DNA of 50,638 bases from Eubacteriales bacterium (GCA_029219885.1 JAQXUH010000037.1:1-50638), one strand, 5' to 3'. Positions 18,017 through 27,701 are shown, numbered from the stretch's first letter. A program made the numbers and translations. Notes: generated from the sequence alone by a model not told the origin.

Positions 18017-18055
18017 GAAAAGCCTTAAATCTTGTCGTAGATTTAAGGCTTTTTT
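18017..18055 (+). terminator. Bidirectional terminator
   Basis: A 13-nt stem (AAGCCTTAAATCT with AGATTTAAGGCTT) followed by a T-run on the plus strand and by T-rich sequence on the minus strand. It serves the dehydrogenase gene and possibly the convergent flavodoxin gene. Confidence 0.88.
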
Positions 18056-18065
18056 AATTATAGCA

Positions 18066-18620
18066 CTATTCATTTCCTCTGAGCTGGTGGACGAATTTTT
18101 GGAGCTCTACCATATTGAAAGTATATTTTCCTGTATCGGTATTAGGAATATAATATCTTGCACAGACCTCGCCGTTCAAAACAGTAAACGCCTGACGGAG
18201 AGTTCCCACCATATAATCTGCCTGCTGTCTTGCATTTGAACCGCTGGCAATAACGGCACCGACACGCTTATGCTTTTCGATAGGCGGATTGGCTCCTCTT
18301 TTAAATCTTGCACTGTAATACCTTTGGAAACGGTCAATTACAGCTTTAAGAGGTGCAGGGAAAAAGTTATTATACACAGGAGTGAAAAATGCAATATAGT
18401 CCGCATCCTCAAAATCTTCGAAGAACAAATCAAGGTCTTTATTTGCACAGCCCTCGTGATACTCACAGTATTTGCAGTCGGTACAAGGCGATGGTGCCAT
18501 TTTATATGTATCATAAAGCTTTATTTCACAATCAAGGAAATAAGTCCTAACCTGATTGATTAGCTCCTGACAGACGCCATCCTCTCTCGGAGAGCCCATA
18601 ATTATCAAAAATTTCTTCAT
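18066..18620 (-). CDS. Flavodoxin-family NAD(P)H reductase / iron-sulfur flavoprotein-like
   Basis: 184 residues. FMN-binding fold starts KKFLIIMGSPREDGVCQEL and continues YIAFFTPVYNNFFPAPLKAVIDRF. A compact cysteine motif C46-x2-C49-x2-C52-x5-C58 matches the [4Fe-4S] site of archaeal/clostridial iron-sulfur flavoproteins. It likely moves electrons to quinones, peroxide or oxygen in an anaerobe. SD GGTGAT precedes the ATG; a TATAAT box at 18649-18654 with a poor -35 lies upstream. Monocistronic. Confidence 0.83.
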   Translation of the reverse strand: MKKFLIIMGSPREDGVCQELINQVRTYFLDCEIKLYDTYKMAPSPCTDCKYCEYHEGCANKDLDLFFEDFEDADYIAFFTPVYNNFFPAPLKAVIDRFQRYYSARFKRGANPPIEKHKRVGAVIASGSNARQQADYMVGTLRQAFTVLNGEVCARYYIPNTDTGKYTFNMVELQKFVHQLRGNE

Positions 18621-18689
18621 TTCATCACCAAAAATAAATTCTCTGCATATTATATCACAGCAGATTGTAATTTAAAAGAGCAAAATATA

Positions 18690-18718
18690 TTGTAAGCAGT
18701 AAAAATTTGTGGTATTAT
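18690..18718 (+). promoter_or_regulatory. Promoter of CDF transporter gene
   Basis: TTGTAA (18690-18695), 17 bp, TATTAT (18713-18718), about 40 nt before the ATG. Confidence 0.7.
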
Positions 18719-18757
18719 ATAGGTTCAACAGAATAATTTACATATCGAGGGATATAT

Positions 18758-19924
18758 ATGACAAAAAAATGGGTAGATAATCTTATCCTGAAAAAAGGAT
18801 GGGACAATGCCAAAGCAAGAGAGCAGTTAGGAATAACAAGCGGTGTGGTTGGAATTATCTGCAACGTTATTCTCTGCCTGCTGAAATTCTTTGTAGGTGC
18901 TGTTACAAACTCTGTTTCAATTACGGCAGACGCTGTAAACAACCTTTCCGACGCCGGCTCTAATGTTGTAACTATTGCAGGAGCAAAGCTGTCGGCAAGA
19001 CCTGTGGATAAGGAGCATCCTTTCGGTCACGGAAGACTTGAATATATCTCTGCTCTCATAGTGGCATTTTTCATTTTTCTTATGGGCTTTGAGCTTGGCA
19101 AAAGCAGTATTGAGAAAATCATAACTCCTGAAGCTGTGGAGTTCAGCATTTGGAATTTAATAATTCTTCTTGCGGCGATAGGCGTTAAGCTTTGGATGGC
19201 ATATTTCAACAATAATCTTTACAAAGCAACAGGCAACATCAATATGAAAGCTGTTAAGCAGGACAGCCTTAATGACTGTATCGCAACAGGTGCAACAGTT
19301 GTGGCTCTTTTGATTTCGTCATTTACAAGCTTCAACAGAGCCGACGGAATTATTGGTCTTATAGTTGCAGTAATAATCATCATTGCCGGCATTGATATTA
19401 TCAAGGATATTATGGGTCCTCTTCTCGGTCAGCCGCCGTCAGAGGAGCTTGTAAAGAATATTGAAGATATTATGCTCAGCGACAGCAATATCGTTGGCGT
19501 TCACGATTTGATTGTACACGACTACGGTCCGGGAAGAATTATTGCATCTGCTCACGCGGAGGTTCCTGCTGACGCTGATATAGTTTTGATTCACGATATT
19601 ATAGATAATATTGAAAAAGAGATAAGCGAAAAGCTCCAAATCGTTATTTGTATTCATATGGACCCTGTAGTTGTCAACGACGAAAAGGTAAACAAATACA
19701 AGGAGCTGACGGCTGAGGTGCTTGAAAGCTACAATCCTGATTTTAAATTTCACGATTTCAGAATGGTTGAGGGACAAACACACACCAACCTGATTTTTGA
19801 CTTAGTAGTTCCGTTTTCAAAGACGGTTACGAATGATAAAATTCTCAGCGATATAACAGAGCTTTTCAAAGAAAAGGACAGTTCAATAAATATTGTGGTA
19901 ACTGTTGAACATTCCTATGTATAA
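18758..19924 (+). CDS. Cation diffusion facilitator (CDF) family metal exporter
   Basis: 388 residues with about six membrane helices and a cytoplasmic C-terminal domain. SITADAVNNLSDAGSN carries the metal-site Asp residues; HPFGHGRLEY and a C-terminal region with VHDLIVHDYGPGR and HAEVPAD are typical of the MntE/FieF-like group. It exports divalent metals (Mn, Zn, Fe or Cd) in exchange for protons; the metal is not predictable from sequence alone. At 388 residues it is longer than FieF (about 300), with about 90 extra C-terminal residues. SD GAGG lies 7 nt before the ATG. Monocistronic. Confidence 0.9.
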   Translation: MTKKWVDNLILKKGWDNAKAREQLGITSGVVGIICNVILCLLKFFVGAVTNSVSITADAVNNLSDAGSNVVTIAGAKLSARPVDKEHPFGHGRLEYISALIVAFFIFLMGFELGKSSIEKIITPEAVEFSIWNLIILLAAIGVKLWMAYFNNNLYKATGNINMKAVKQDSLNDCIATGATVVALLISSFTSFNRADGIIGLIVAVIIIIAGIDIIKDIMGPLLGQPPSEELVKNIEDIMLSDSNIVGVHDLIVHDYGPGRIIASAHAEVPADADIVLIHDIIDNIEKEISEKLQIVICIHMDPVVVNDEKVNKYKELTAEVLESYNPDFKFHDFRMVEGQTHTNLIFDLVVPFSKTVTNDKILSDITELFKEKDSSINIVVTVEHSYV

Positions 19925-19939
19925 ACAACAAAATTAATT

Positions 19940-19978
19940 AAGCGGATGCTAACTTAAAAAGTCGGCATCCGCTTTTGT
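19940..19978 (+). terminator. Bidirectional terminator
   Basis: Stem AGCGGATGC (19941-19949) with GCATCCGCT (19965-19973), followed by TTTTGTT on the plus strand. It lies between the convergent CDF and GH2 genes. Confidence 0.85.
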
Positions 19979-19982
19979 TATG

Positions 19983-21725
19983 TTATTTTTCTATGGCAGC
20001 AACTGCCACGTTTGACTTTCTTATTTTATCATAGGTTTCGGCAGAAAATTTTGGCTTTCGGTCATAAGTATAAAGTCCGTTCTGCTCCTGTTCCACATCA
20101 TAAAGCTGAGTATAGCAAAAGCCTAAAATTCTCTCATTTTTTGTAATTGCGTCGGTTAAACCGCAGTATCTTTCTGCAAATTCTTCCTCGCTTTTAACAT
20201 CGTCACCATAGCCCCAAGATTTATATTCCTTATCGGTTTCCCACTTTATTCCGCCGTATTCGCTGATAAAAACAGGCTCACCGTTATAATGCTGTCTGCC
20301 GGGATTGTCGATGAGCACGTGCTCATAAAGAGTTCCGTCAGTTACGAGCTTATCATAATCTTTCTTAAACTCGTCAGGCTTAAAGCGATAATCGTGAACA
20401 TCGTAAATATCTGTTTTTGTATGGAAATTACCGCTTGTATCAATACAGGGACGAGTAGTATCAACGGCTTTTGTAAAGTCATAAACTGTGGAAATGAGGT
20501 TGTCATTCTGACGTCTGCCGTGATAATTCCACGTTTCGTTAAAGGGACACCAACCGATAATTGAGGGGTGGTTAAAATCTCTCTCCACCGCCTCTTTCCA
20601 CTCTGCAAGGAAGATTTCCGTCAGTTTATAAGATGAATAATCAATACCCCAATTTGCATATTCGCCCCAAACCATATACCCTGCTCTGTCGCAAAAATAG
20701 AGAAATCTCGGGTCAAAAACCTTTTGATGAAGCCTTGCACCATTAAAGCCCAAATCAATAGAAAGCCGAATATCACGTATCAGTTCTTCATCATTTTGGG
20801 CGGTATAAATTCCCTTGCGGTAATAGCCTTGGTCAAGGACAAGACGCTGAAACACGCTTTTACCGTTGATGAGAAATTTATAATTTTCAAGCCCTACACT
20901 TCTGAGACCGAAATAGCTTTTCACCTTGTCGCCGCCGAATGTAATTTCAAGGTCATAAAGCCTGCCGTGCCCCACTTCCCACAAGTGAATTTCGTCAAGG
21001 GGAATATGGAGTATAACATTACCGAAAGCATTTTCGATAGCGTTACAGCCAACGGCTTTTCCGTCATAAAATACCGTACAGGATAGATTTTCTCTGCCTG
21101 TAAGACTAAATGAAATTGTAACTTCTTTTTGGTCAGGATTCGGGTAAATTTCAAATGAATTTATATGCTCTTTTGGAGTGTATTCAAGGTAAACAGTCTG
21201 CCAAATTCCCGTTGTTCTTGTGTAACTGCAAGCGTAACTGTTTTTGCGGTTACTCTGCTTACCGCTTGGAATTAAGGGTGATTTTGTATCGTCCTGACAA
21301 AGAATGAAAATTTCATTTTCGCCTTGCTTGATATAAGGTGAAATATCAAAGGAAAATGACGTGTAACCGCCTTTATGACTGCCTGCTAACTTTCCGTTGA
21401 TTATAACAGAAGTTAAATAATCTGCTGCACCTATATGAAGAAAAACACAGCCGTCGGTATTGCTTATTTCCACAGTTTTTCTGTACCAAACAGCGTTTAC
21501 GAAATCGGTATATCCAATGCCTGAAAGGACGCTTTCAATACAATAAGGCACGTTGATTTCGTGAGTGAATTTTGCGTTGTGATAAAAGTTCATTATGTCT
21601 TTTTCGTTATCCGATAGATTAAAAAACGGCTTTGCTTTCTTAAAACCGAAATCCCATTTGCCGTTAAGGCTTACCCAATTTTCCCTTTCAAGCTGAGGAT
21701 TCGGATGAGTGCTGACAGTATTCAT
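19983..21725 (-). CDS. Glycoside hydrolase family 2 enzyme (beta-galactosidase/glucuronidase type)
   Basis: 580 residues, no signal peptide, so cytoplasmic. The GH2 sugar-binding domain (about 15-180, LNGKWDFGF, YRKTVEI, GSHKGGYTSFSFDISPYIK), an Ig-like domain (about 180-280) and a TIM barrel follow in order. The acid/base Glu is E397 (WCPFNETW) and the nucleophile is E489 (ISEYGG). It hydrolyses beta-linked glycosides; galactoside, glucuronide or mannoside cannot be separated here. SD AAGGAG precedes the ATG. Single gene with its own strong promoter, probably induced by an imported glycoside. Confidence 0.9.
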   Translation of the reverse strand: MNTVSTHPNPQLERENWVSLNGKWDFGFKKAKPFFNLSDNEKDIMNFYHNAKFTHEINVPYCIESVLSGIGYTDFVNAVWYRKTVEISNTDGCVFLHIGAADYLTSVIINGKLAGSHKGGYTSFSFDISPYIKQGENEIFILCQDDTKSPLIPSGKQSNRKNSYACSYTRTTGIWQTVYLEYTPKEHINSFEIYPNPDQKEVTISFSLTGRENLSCTVFYDGKAVGCNAIENAFGNVILHIPLDEIHLWEVGHGRLYDLEITFGGDKVKSYFGLRSVGLENYKFLINGKSVFQRLVLDQGYYRKGIYTAQNDEELIRDIRLSIDLGFNGARLHQKVFDPRFLYFCDRAGYMVWGEYANWGIDYSSYKLTEIFLAEWKEAVERDFNHPSIIGWCPFNETWNYHGRRQNDNLISTVYDFTKAVDTTRPCIDTSGNFHTKTDIYDVHDYRFKPDEFKKDYDKLVTDGTLYEHVLIDNPGRQHYNGEPVFISEYGGIKWETDKEYKSWGYGDDVKSEEEFAERYCGLTDAITKNERILGFCYTQLYDVEQEQNGLYTYDRKPKFSAETYDKIRKSNVAVAAIEK

Positions 21726-21756
21726 ATTGATACTCCTTGCAAATTATTACAATTTC

Positions 21757-21785
21757 ATTATAGAGTTACCGTTATAAGTTGTCAA
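21757..21785 (-). promoter_or_regulatory. Promoter of GH2 gene
   Basis: TTGACA (21780-21785), 17 bp, TATAAT (21757-21762) on the minus strand: perfect consensus. The -35 lies immediately after the T-run of the preceding terminator. Confidence 0.85.
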
Positions 21786-21786
21786 C

Positions 21787-21825
21787 AAAAAAGAAACAGC
21801 ACAATCTAAATCAAGACTGTGCTGT
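21787..21825 (-). terminator. Terminator of the ilv-leu operon
   Basis: Minus strand: ACAGCACA pairs with TGTGCTGT (21796-21825, with inner TCT/AGA pairs), followed by TTTCTTTTTTG. Confidence 0.85.
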
Positions 21826-21830
21826 AAAAA

Positions 21831-22220
21831 TCATTCTGCAATTTTGTATTCAACGCCGTTATCGTTACACCAATCGACAACCTTATCCAATACAAATTTA
21901 TGCTCAAAGCTGTCAAAGCCCTTAGATATTTCCTGATATGCGTTAAAGTATTTCCAGAAAGTTTCCGTTATCTCCTCAGATGAAAGCTTGTCAAAAACTG
22001 CTGACACCTTTTTATTGTCAAGAAATTTAATATACGCTCTGATAAGCTCCTCATTGCTGATAGTGATAAATGGAACAAATCCGTTTTCAACAAGGCTTAC
22101 GCTGTTATCCTCTCCTAAATCAGCAGAAGAATGAACAGTATAATCGACTCTTGAAAACCAAAATTCACCTGTTGAGCCCCACACGCATCTCAGTGTTTTT
22201 TCATCAAGTAATAGCTGCAT
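21831..22220 (-). CDS. Hypothetical protein, last gene of ilv-leu operon
   Basis: 129 residues; family not recognised. It is soluble and acidic, begins MQLLLDEKTLRCVWGSTGEFWF and ends in an aromatic, helical region (ETFWKYFNAYQEISKGFDSF, then VVDWCNDNGVEYKI). SD AAGGT precedes the ATG. It follows leuD by 18 nt and ends 6 nt before the operon terminator, so it is co-transcribed with branched-chain amino acid genes. No signal peptide or membrane segment. Confidence 0.75.
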   Translation of the reverse strand: MQLLLDEKTLRCVWGSTGEFWFSRVDYTVHSSADLGEDNSVSLVENGFVPFITISNEELIRAYIKFLDNKKVSAVFDKLSSEEITETFWKYFNAYQEISKGFDSFEHKFVLDKVVDWCNDNGVEYKIAE

Positions 22221-22238
22221 TGTGTTTACCTTAAAAAA

Positions 22239-22721
22239 TTATTTTTCTATGGACTTCATAAGTCCGCCGTTTTTGATTATATTCTGAATAAATTCAGGAA
22301 ACGGCTGTGCTTTATATGTTTTGCCTGTGGTGAGATTTGTAATAACACCGCTGTCAAAATCAATATCTACCTCGTCGCCCTCTTTAATATCCTTGGCTGC
22401 CTCATCACATTCAAGAATAGGCAAACCGATATTAATAGCGTTGCGGTAGAAAATTCTTGCAAAGGTTGAAGCAATAACGCAAGAAATACCTGACGCCTTA
22501 ATTGCGATAGGTGCGTGTTCACGGGATGAACCGCAGCCAAAATTAGCCTCAGCTACCATAATATCTCCCGGCTTAACCTTATTTACGAAATCGGCATCAA
22601 TATCTTCCATACAATGAGAAGCAAGCCAAGCTTCATCACTTTTGTTAAGATAACGTGCAGGAATGATAACGTCTGTATCAACGTTGTCGCCGAATTTATG
22701 TACTAATCCTTTAGCTCTCAT
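22239..22721 (-). CDS. leuD: 3-isopropylmalate dehydratase small subunit
   Basis: 160 residues, the short swivel-domain form paired with HacA/LeuC2-type large subunits. Motifs: [14 protein letters not shown] and [19 protein letters not shown] (substrate-binding GSSREHAP loop). With LeuC it isomerises 2-isopropylmalate to 3-isopropylmalate in leucine synthesis. SD AAGGAGG precedes the ATG; it starts 12 nt after the leuC stop. Confidence 0.94.
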   Translation of the reverse strand: MRAKGLVHKFGDNVDTDVIIPARYLNKSDEAWLASHCMEDIDADFVNKVKPGDIMVAEANFGCGSSREHAPIAIKASGISCVIASTFARIFYRNAINIGLPILECDEAAKDIKEGDEVDIDFDSGVITNLTTGKTYKAQPFPEFIQNIIKNGGLMKSIEK

Positions 22722-22733
22722 TACGCTGCCTCC

Positions 22734-23993
22734 TTATATCTCTCTTGGGTCTGCAATACATCCCTTAACAGCAGATGCCGCAGCAACCGCAGGAGATGCA
22801 AGATAAATTTCAGACTTTGTGTGTCCCATTCTGCCAACAAAGTTACGGTTAGAGGTTGAAACTGCTCTCTCTCCGCTGGCAAGAATACCCATATGTCCGC
22901 CAAGACAAGGACCGCAGGTTGGAGTAGAAATTATAGCACCTGCCTCAATGAATATCTCTGCAATACCTTCCTTAACGCACTGAAGATAGATAGCCTGAGT
23001 TGCAGGAATAACTATACAACGTACGCCCTTTGCAACCTTTCTGCCCTTAAGAATTGATGCGGCAGCTCTCATATCTTCCATACGGCCGTTTGTACAAGAG
23101 CCGATAACAACCTGGTCGATTTTAATTTCATCAAGTTCGCTTACTGTTTTGGTGTTCTCAGGAAGATGAGGACAAGCAACAGTTGGCTCAAGAGTGCTGA
23201 GGTCAATTTCAACTACGCTGTCATACTCTGCATCAGCGTCTGCCTCGTAAACCTTGTATTCACGGAGAGAACGACCGTTGACATAATCAAGAGTAATATC
23301 ATCAACAGGGAAAATTCCGTTTTTAGCACCGCACTCAATAGCCATATTTGAAATGCAGAGACGGTCATCCATAGAAAGCTCCTTAATGCCGTCGCCTGTA
23401 AATTCAAGTGACTTATAAAGAGCACCGTCTACACCGATTTCGCCGATAAGGTGAAGAACTACATCCTTACCGCTGACGAAAGGTGCTTTCTTTCCTGTAA
23501 TAACAACCTTAATAGCTGACGGAACTTTAAACCAAGCCTTGCCTGTTACCATACCGGCAGCCATATCTGTTGAGCCTACGCCTGTTGAAAATGCACCGAG
23601 AGCACCATATGTACAGGTATGTGAGTCTGCACCTATGATACAGTCACCGCAGGTAACAATACCTTTCTCAGGAAGAAGTGCGTGTTCAATACCCATATTT
23701 CCCACATCGTAGTAGTGGAGAATATCATTTTTCTTTGCAAATTCTCTGACCTGCTTACAGTTTTCAGCAGACTGAATATCCTTATTAGGAGTAAAGTGGT
23801 CCATAACAAGGGATATTCTTGTTTTGTCAAAAACAGAAGTCTTGCCGAACTTGTTCATTTCGTTGATAGCAACAGGTGATGTTACATCGTTGCCAAGGAC
23901 CATATCGAGATTAGCCTCAATAAGCTGTCCTGCAACTACACTGTCAAGTCCTGCGTGAGCGGCGAGAATTTTCTGTGTCATTGTCATTCCCAT
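22734..23993 (-). CDS. leuC: 3-isopropylmalate dehydratase large subunit
   Basis: 419 residues from ATG at 23991-23993 ([15 protein letters not shown]), with AGGTGA 6 nt upstream. A GTG at 24002 overlaps that ribosome site and is less likely. The aconitase-type [4Fe-4S] cysteines lie in [14 protein letters not shown] and [13 protein letters not shown]. Length matches the LeuC2 class. Acts with LeuD. Confidence 0.94.
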   Translation of the reverse strand: MGMTMTQKILAAHAGLDSVVAGQLIEANLDMVLGNDVTSPVAINEMNKFGKTSVFDKTRISLVMDHFTPNKDIQSAENCKQVREFAKKNDILHYYDVGNMGIEHALLPEKGIVTCGDCIIGADSHTCTYGALGAFSTGVGSTDMAAGMVTGKAWFKVPSAIKVVITGKKAPFVSGKDVVLHLIGEIGVDGALYKSLEFTGDGIKELSMDDRLCISNMAIECGAKNGIFPVDDITLDYVNGRSLREYKVYEADADAEYDSVVEIDLSTLEPTVACPHLPENTKTVSELDEIKIDQVVIGSCTNGRMEDMRAAASILKGRKVAKGVRCIVIPATQAIYLQCVKEGIAEIFIEAGAIISTPTCGPCLGGHMGILASGERAVSTSNRNFVGRMGHTKSEIYLASPAVAAASAVKGCIADPREI

Positions 23994-24035
23994 ATTTTTC
24001 ACCTAATTTCCTTAAATATATATGATAAACAATAG

Positions 24036-24545
24036 TTAAATATCATCTGTAAATGAGCCTTCTCCTCTTTCAAGAGAGGTTACACCTGTTCGTGCAAGCT
24101 CAACAATAGTAAAGTTCTTTTCGATTTCGTCAACGAACTCGTCGATAGCACTTCCCTCGCCTGTAAATTCAAGAGTAATTGTTGTCATTGATACGTCAAG
24201 AACTCTTGCACCGTAGTGGGAGTTAAGAGAAAGCAGAGCGTTTTTCTGCTCAATACCCTGAGCGTGAACTTTAATGAGCAAAAGCTCGGAAGAAACAGAA
24301 TTCTCAGGCTTAAGCTCTGAAACCTTTTTAACAATTTCAAGCTTAAGAAGCTGTGATTTAATCTGTCTTACATTTTCAGGCTCGGTATATGTTTCGATAG
24401 TCATTCTTGAAAAAGCTTCGTCTTCAGTTTCACTAACTGTAAGAGAGCTGATGTTATAGCTTCTTCTTGAGAAAAGGCTTGCTACTCGCTGAAGAACACC
24501 GCTTTCATTATCAACAAGAACTGACAATACTAACTTCTCTTTCAT
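24036..24545 (-). CDS. ilvN: Acetolactate synthase regulatory (small) subunit
   Basis: 169 residues. N-terminal ACT domain (LVDNESGVLQRVASLFSRRSYNISSLTV) that binds branched-chain amino acids for feedback control, then the C-terminal IlvN/IlvH domain (ELLLIKVHAQG... GARVLDVSMTTITLEFTG). It partners IlvB encoded 12 nt upstream. SD AAGGAGG precedes the ATG. ilvH is an equivalent name. Confidence 0.93.
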   Translation of the reverse strand: MKEKLVLSVLVDNESGVLQRVASLFSRRSYNISSLTVSETEDEAFSRMTIETYTEPENVRQIKSQLLKLEIVKKVSELKPENSVSSELLLIKVHAQGIEQKNALLSLNSHYGARVLDVSMTTITLEFTGEGSAIDEFVDEIEKNFTIVELARTGVTSLERGEGSFTDDI

Positions 24546-24557
24546 TTCAAGCCCTCC

Positions 24558-26222
24558 TTATTTAAATTCTTCGATAATATCCGTATGAGCTCCTCCCGGA
24601 GGAATCATAGGAAGTACATTTGAATCGGGAGAAATTCTGCAATCAACAAGTACAGGACCGTTGTATGCGAGAGCCTCTTTAACTACCGACTCAATTTCAT
24701 CATTTGTACTGATACGCATACCCTTAACACCGAAAGCCTCAGCAGTTTTAACAAAATCTGTTGCTCTGTGAGGGTCAGTATCGGAAAATCTGTTTTCATA
24801 AAACAGCTTCTGCCACTGACGAACCATACCAAGTACGGAGTTGTTCATAATAAACATCTTAACCGGAACATTGTATGACGCCATAGTAGCAAGCTCTGAA
24901 AGATTCATATGGAAACCGCCGTCACCGCAGAACATAATTACCTGCTTGTCAGGACAGCCCATCTGACCGCCGATTGCAGCACCCATTGAATATCCCATAG
25001 TACCGAGACCGCCTGAAGAAAGGAATGTTCTCGGCTGAGTGAACTTATAGAATTGTGCAGCCCAAAGCTGATGCTGACCTACGTCTGTAACGATAACAGT
25101 ATCGTCATTTGTAAGTCTGTCAATTGTTTCGATAAGATTTTGAGGATTTACATAATCGCCGATTTGAAGCTGTTTGAACGGCTTTCTGTAAGTGTTGATT
25201 TCGTTTTTCCACGCTGTATGGTCAAGCTGTTCAACTGCTCTTGTAAGCTCTGGAATAAGCTGTGCAAGGTCACCTCTGAGGTGATAGTTTGAAACAATAT
25301 TCTTGTCCATTTCGGCAGCGTCGATATCAATATGTAAAATCTCTGCATTAGGAGCAAACTTCTTTCTGTTGCCTGCAACTCTGTCGGAAAATCTTGCACC
25401 GCAAACAATAAGAACATCGCAGTCGTGAGCAGCCTTGTTAGCCTCAAAATGGCCGTGCATACCGATAAGACCCATATGAAGCGGATGGCCGTTAGGGAAT
25501 GAGCCGAGACCCATCAAGGAAGATACAACAGGAGCGTCAATCTTCTCTGCAAAGGTAATCAAATCTTCGCCTACATTTGATGCAACAGCACCGCCGCCTG
25601 CGTAAATAAGTGGTTTCTTCGCATTGTTGATAAGCTCAACTGCTCTGTCAAAGCACTTCTGCTTAGGCTGAACAGGCTCGTCAGGCTGCTGTGCAGGTTC
25701 AGGTGTGTACTCACATTCTGCGGCAGTAATATCCTTTGGAATATCAACAAGAACAGGGCCTTTACGTCCGCTGATTGCGATTTTAAACGCCTTTCTGATT
25801 GTTGGAGCAAGCTCCTCAACAGACTTAACCTGGAAGTTATGCTTTGTAATCGGCATAGTAATTCCGCAGATATCAACCTCCTGGAATGAATCTCTGCCGA
25901 GACCTGATGTTGCATAGTTGCAGGTGATTGCCACAACAGGAATTGAGTCCATATATGCAGTAGCTATACCTGTAACAAGGTTTGTTGAACCAGGACCTGA
26001 TGTTGCAAAGCATACGCCGACCTTGCCTGTTGCTCTGCTGTAACCGTCAGCAGCGTGAGAAGCACCCTGCTCGTGAGAAGTGAGCACGTGCTTGAATGTA
26101 TCTCCGTATTTATAAAGCTCGTCAAAAATGTTCAGAATTGTTCCGCCGGGATAACCGAATATTGTATCTACTCCCTGCTCTTTAAGTGTTTCAAGAACAA
26201 TCTGAGAACCGTTGAGTTTCAT
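24558..26222 (-). CDS. ilvB: Acetolactate synthase catalytic (large) subunit
   Basis: 554 residues. Catalytic Glu in LTSHEQGASHAADGYSRATG, and ThDP/Mg site GDGGFHMNLSELATMASYNVPVKMFIMNN. It condenses two pyruvates to acetolactate (or pyruvate with 2-oxobutyrate) for valine, leucine and isoleucine. SD AAAGGAGAGAGG precedes the ATG. First gene of ilvB-ilvN-leuC-leuD-hypothetical. The 5' leader is only about 50 nt; no T-box or attenuator was found. leuA, leuB, ilvC and ilvD are not in the window. Confidence 0.95.
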   Translation of the reverse strand: MKLNGSQIVLETLKEQGVDTIFGYPGGTILNIFDELYKYGDTFKHVLTSHEQGASHAADGYSRATGKVGVCFATSGPGSTNLVTGIATAYMDSIPVVAITCNYATSGLGRDSFQEVDICGITMPITKHNFQVKSVEELAPTIRKAFKIAISGRKGPVLVDIPKDITAAECEYTPEPAQQPDEPVQPKQKCFDRAVELINNAKKPLIYAGGGAVASNVGEDLITFAEKIDAPVVSSLMGLGSFPNGHPLHMGLIGMHGHFEANKAAHDCDVLIVCGARFSDRVAGNRKKFAPNAEILHIDIDAAEMDKNIVSNYHLRGDLAQLIPELTRAVEQLDHTAWKNEINTYRKPFKQLQIGDYVNPQNLIETIDRLTNDDTVIVTDVGQHQLWAAQFYKFTQPRTFLSSGGLGTMGYSMGAAIGGQMGCPDKQVIMFCGDGGFHMNLSELATMASYNVPVKMFIMNNSVLGMVRQWQKLFYENRFSDTDPHRATDFVKTAEAFGVKGMRISTNDEIESVVKEALAYNGPVLVDCRISPDSNVLPMIPPGGAHTDIIEEFK

Positions 26223-26277
26223 TTTCCTCTCTCCTTTAGCACAAAAGAATACATCTTTTGGAAAATATTTATAAAAT

Positions 26278-26306
26278 ATAATATATTATTTGTTCTGTAA
26301 AGTCAA
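26278..26306 (-). promoter_or_regulatory. Promoter of ilv-leu operon
   Basis: TTGACT (26301-26306), 17 bp, TATTAT (26278-26283) on the minus strand. Confidence 0.78.
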
Positions 26307-26377
26307 GAGTAGATTACGTCATTTCTCATATCATTTTTAATCAAATTCACTCAAAATTTAAAATCATAATTTCGTAC

Positions 26378-26406
26378 TTGTAAAAAATGTAATTTTGTTA
26401 TATACT
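26378..26406 (+). promoter_or_regulatory. Promoter of ychF
   Basis: TTGTAA (26378-26383), 17 bp, TATACT (26401-26406), about 40 nt upstream of the ATG. Confidence 0.65.
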
Positions 26407-26444
26407 TGTTTGGTATATGATTAATTCACAAGGAGATAAAGAAA

Positions 26445-27539
26445 ATGAAGCTTGGTATTGTCGGCTTGCCAAATGTTGGCAAGAGCACATTGTTTAATGC
26501 TATAACCAATGCAGGAGCACAAAGTGCCAACTATCCGTTCTGCACAATTGAGCCTAACGTGGGTATGGTAAGCGTTCCTGACGAAAGACTTGATAAGCTT
26601 GCAGAAATGTATCAGCCGGACAAATTCACTCCCGCAACTATTGAGTTTGTTGATATTGCAGGTCTTGTAAAGGGTGCATCTCAGGGTGAGGGCTTAGGTA
26701 ACAAGTTCCTTTCTCACATCAGAGAGGTTGACGCAGTAATTCACGTTGTAAGATGCTTTGAAAATGACGACATCACTCACGTTGACGGAAGTGTTGACCC
26801 TGCAAGAGATATTGAAACAATTAATCTTGAGCTTATTCTGTCCGACCTTGAAATTCTCGCAAGAAGAATTGACAGCCGTAAAAAGGCTATGAAGGGCGAC
26901 AAGACAATCGCAGGTGAGGTTGAATTTTTAGAGCGTCTTCAGACCGAAATGGAGCAAGGCAAAACTGCAAGAAGTATTGAGATTTCAGAGGACGAGCAGG
27001 AATATTTAAGAGATGTTTCTCTCCTTACAATAAAGCCTGTAATTTATGCCTGCAATATGGGTGAAAACGATTTTACAGACGGCATTGAAAATAATAAATT
27101 CTACAAAACAGTAGAGGAGATTGCAGCCGCAGAGGGTGCTGAAACACTTCCTATCTGTGCTGAAATGGAGGCAGAAATTGCACAGCTCGACGAGGAAGAA
27201 AAAGCAATGTTTCTTGCTGATATGGGACTTGAGAAAAGCGGTCTTGACAGACTTATCAAGAAGAGTTATTCACTTCTCGGCTTAATCTCATACCTGACAG
27301 CAGGCAAGCCTGAAGTAAGAGCTTGGACAATCAAAAAAGGTACTAAAGCTCCTCAGGCAGCAGGAAAGATACATACAGATTTTGAAAGAGGCTTTATCAG
27401 AGCTGAGGTTGTTGCCTTTGATGACCTTATGGCTTGCGGAAGTATGACAGCCGCTAAGGAAAAGGGACTTGTCCGTTCCGAGGGTAAAGAATATGTAATG
27501 AAAGACGGCGACATTGTTTTGTTCCGTTTCAATGTATAA
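26445..27539 (+). CDS. ychF: Redox-regulated ATPase YchF (Obg-like)
   Basis: 364 residues, the usual length. G1 loop GLPNVGKSTLFNAITNAGA, G3-like DIAGLVKGASQGEGLGNKFL, and C-terminal TGS/YchF_C domain (YLTAGKPEVRAWTIKKGTKAPQAAGKIHTDFERGF). YchF prefers ATP over GTP, binds ribosomes and is implicated in stress and translation control. SD AAGGAG lies before the ATG. Single gene with promoter and terminator. Confidence 0.96.
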   Translation: MKLGIVGLPNVGKSTLFNAITNAGAQSANYPFCTIEPNVGMVSVPDERLDKLAEMYQPDKFTPATIEFVDIAGLVKGASQGEGLGNKFLSHIREVDAVIHVVRCFENDDITHVDGSVDPARDIETINLELILSDLEILARRIDSRKKAMKGDKTIAGEVEFLERLQTEMEQGKTARSIEISEDEQEYLRDVSLLTIKPVIYACNMGENDFTDGIENNKFYKTVEEIAAAEGAETLPICAEMEAEIAQLDEEEKAMFLADMGLEKSGLDRLIKKSYSLLGLISYLTAGKPEVRAWTIKKGTKAPQAAGKIHTDFERGFIRAEVVAFDDLMACGSMTAAKEKGLVRSEGKEYVMKDGDIVLFRFNV

Positions 27540-27574
27540 TTTTTCTGAATTCAAATAGAAAATTAAGTATTTGT

Positions 27575-27619
27575 GCCTGAATTTTCTGTAAAATAAATGC
27601 GGAAATTTCAGGCTTTTTT
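27575..27619 (+). terminator. Terminator of ychF
   Basis: GCCTGAA (27575-27581) pairs with TTCAGGC (27607-27613), extended by AT pairs, followed by six T. Confidence 0.75.
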
Positions 27620-27672
27620 GGTGAATTTTGTCGATATGTTTAAAATTTTTCCATAATTTTATATAATTTTTG

Positions 27673-27701
27673 TTGACTATCATCATTAAATTTGTTATTA
27701 T
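27673..27701 (+). promoter_or_regulatory. Promoter of sigma factor gene
   Basis: TTGACT (27673-27678), 17 bp, TATTAT (27696-27701); the start codon is about 25 nt downstream. Confidence 0.75.

Noticed and set aside
26223-26278. T-box or leucine attenuator before ilvB
   Set aside because: The leader is only about 50 nt, without T-box sequence, leader peptide or terminator hairpin.
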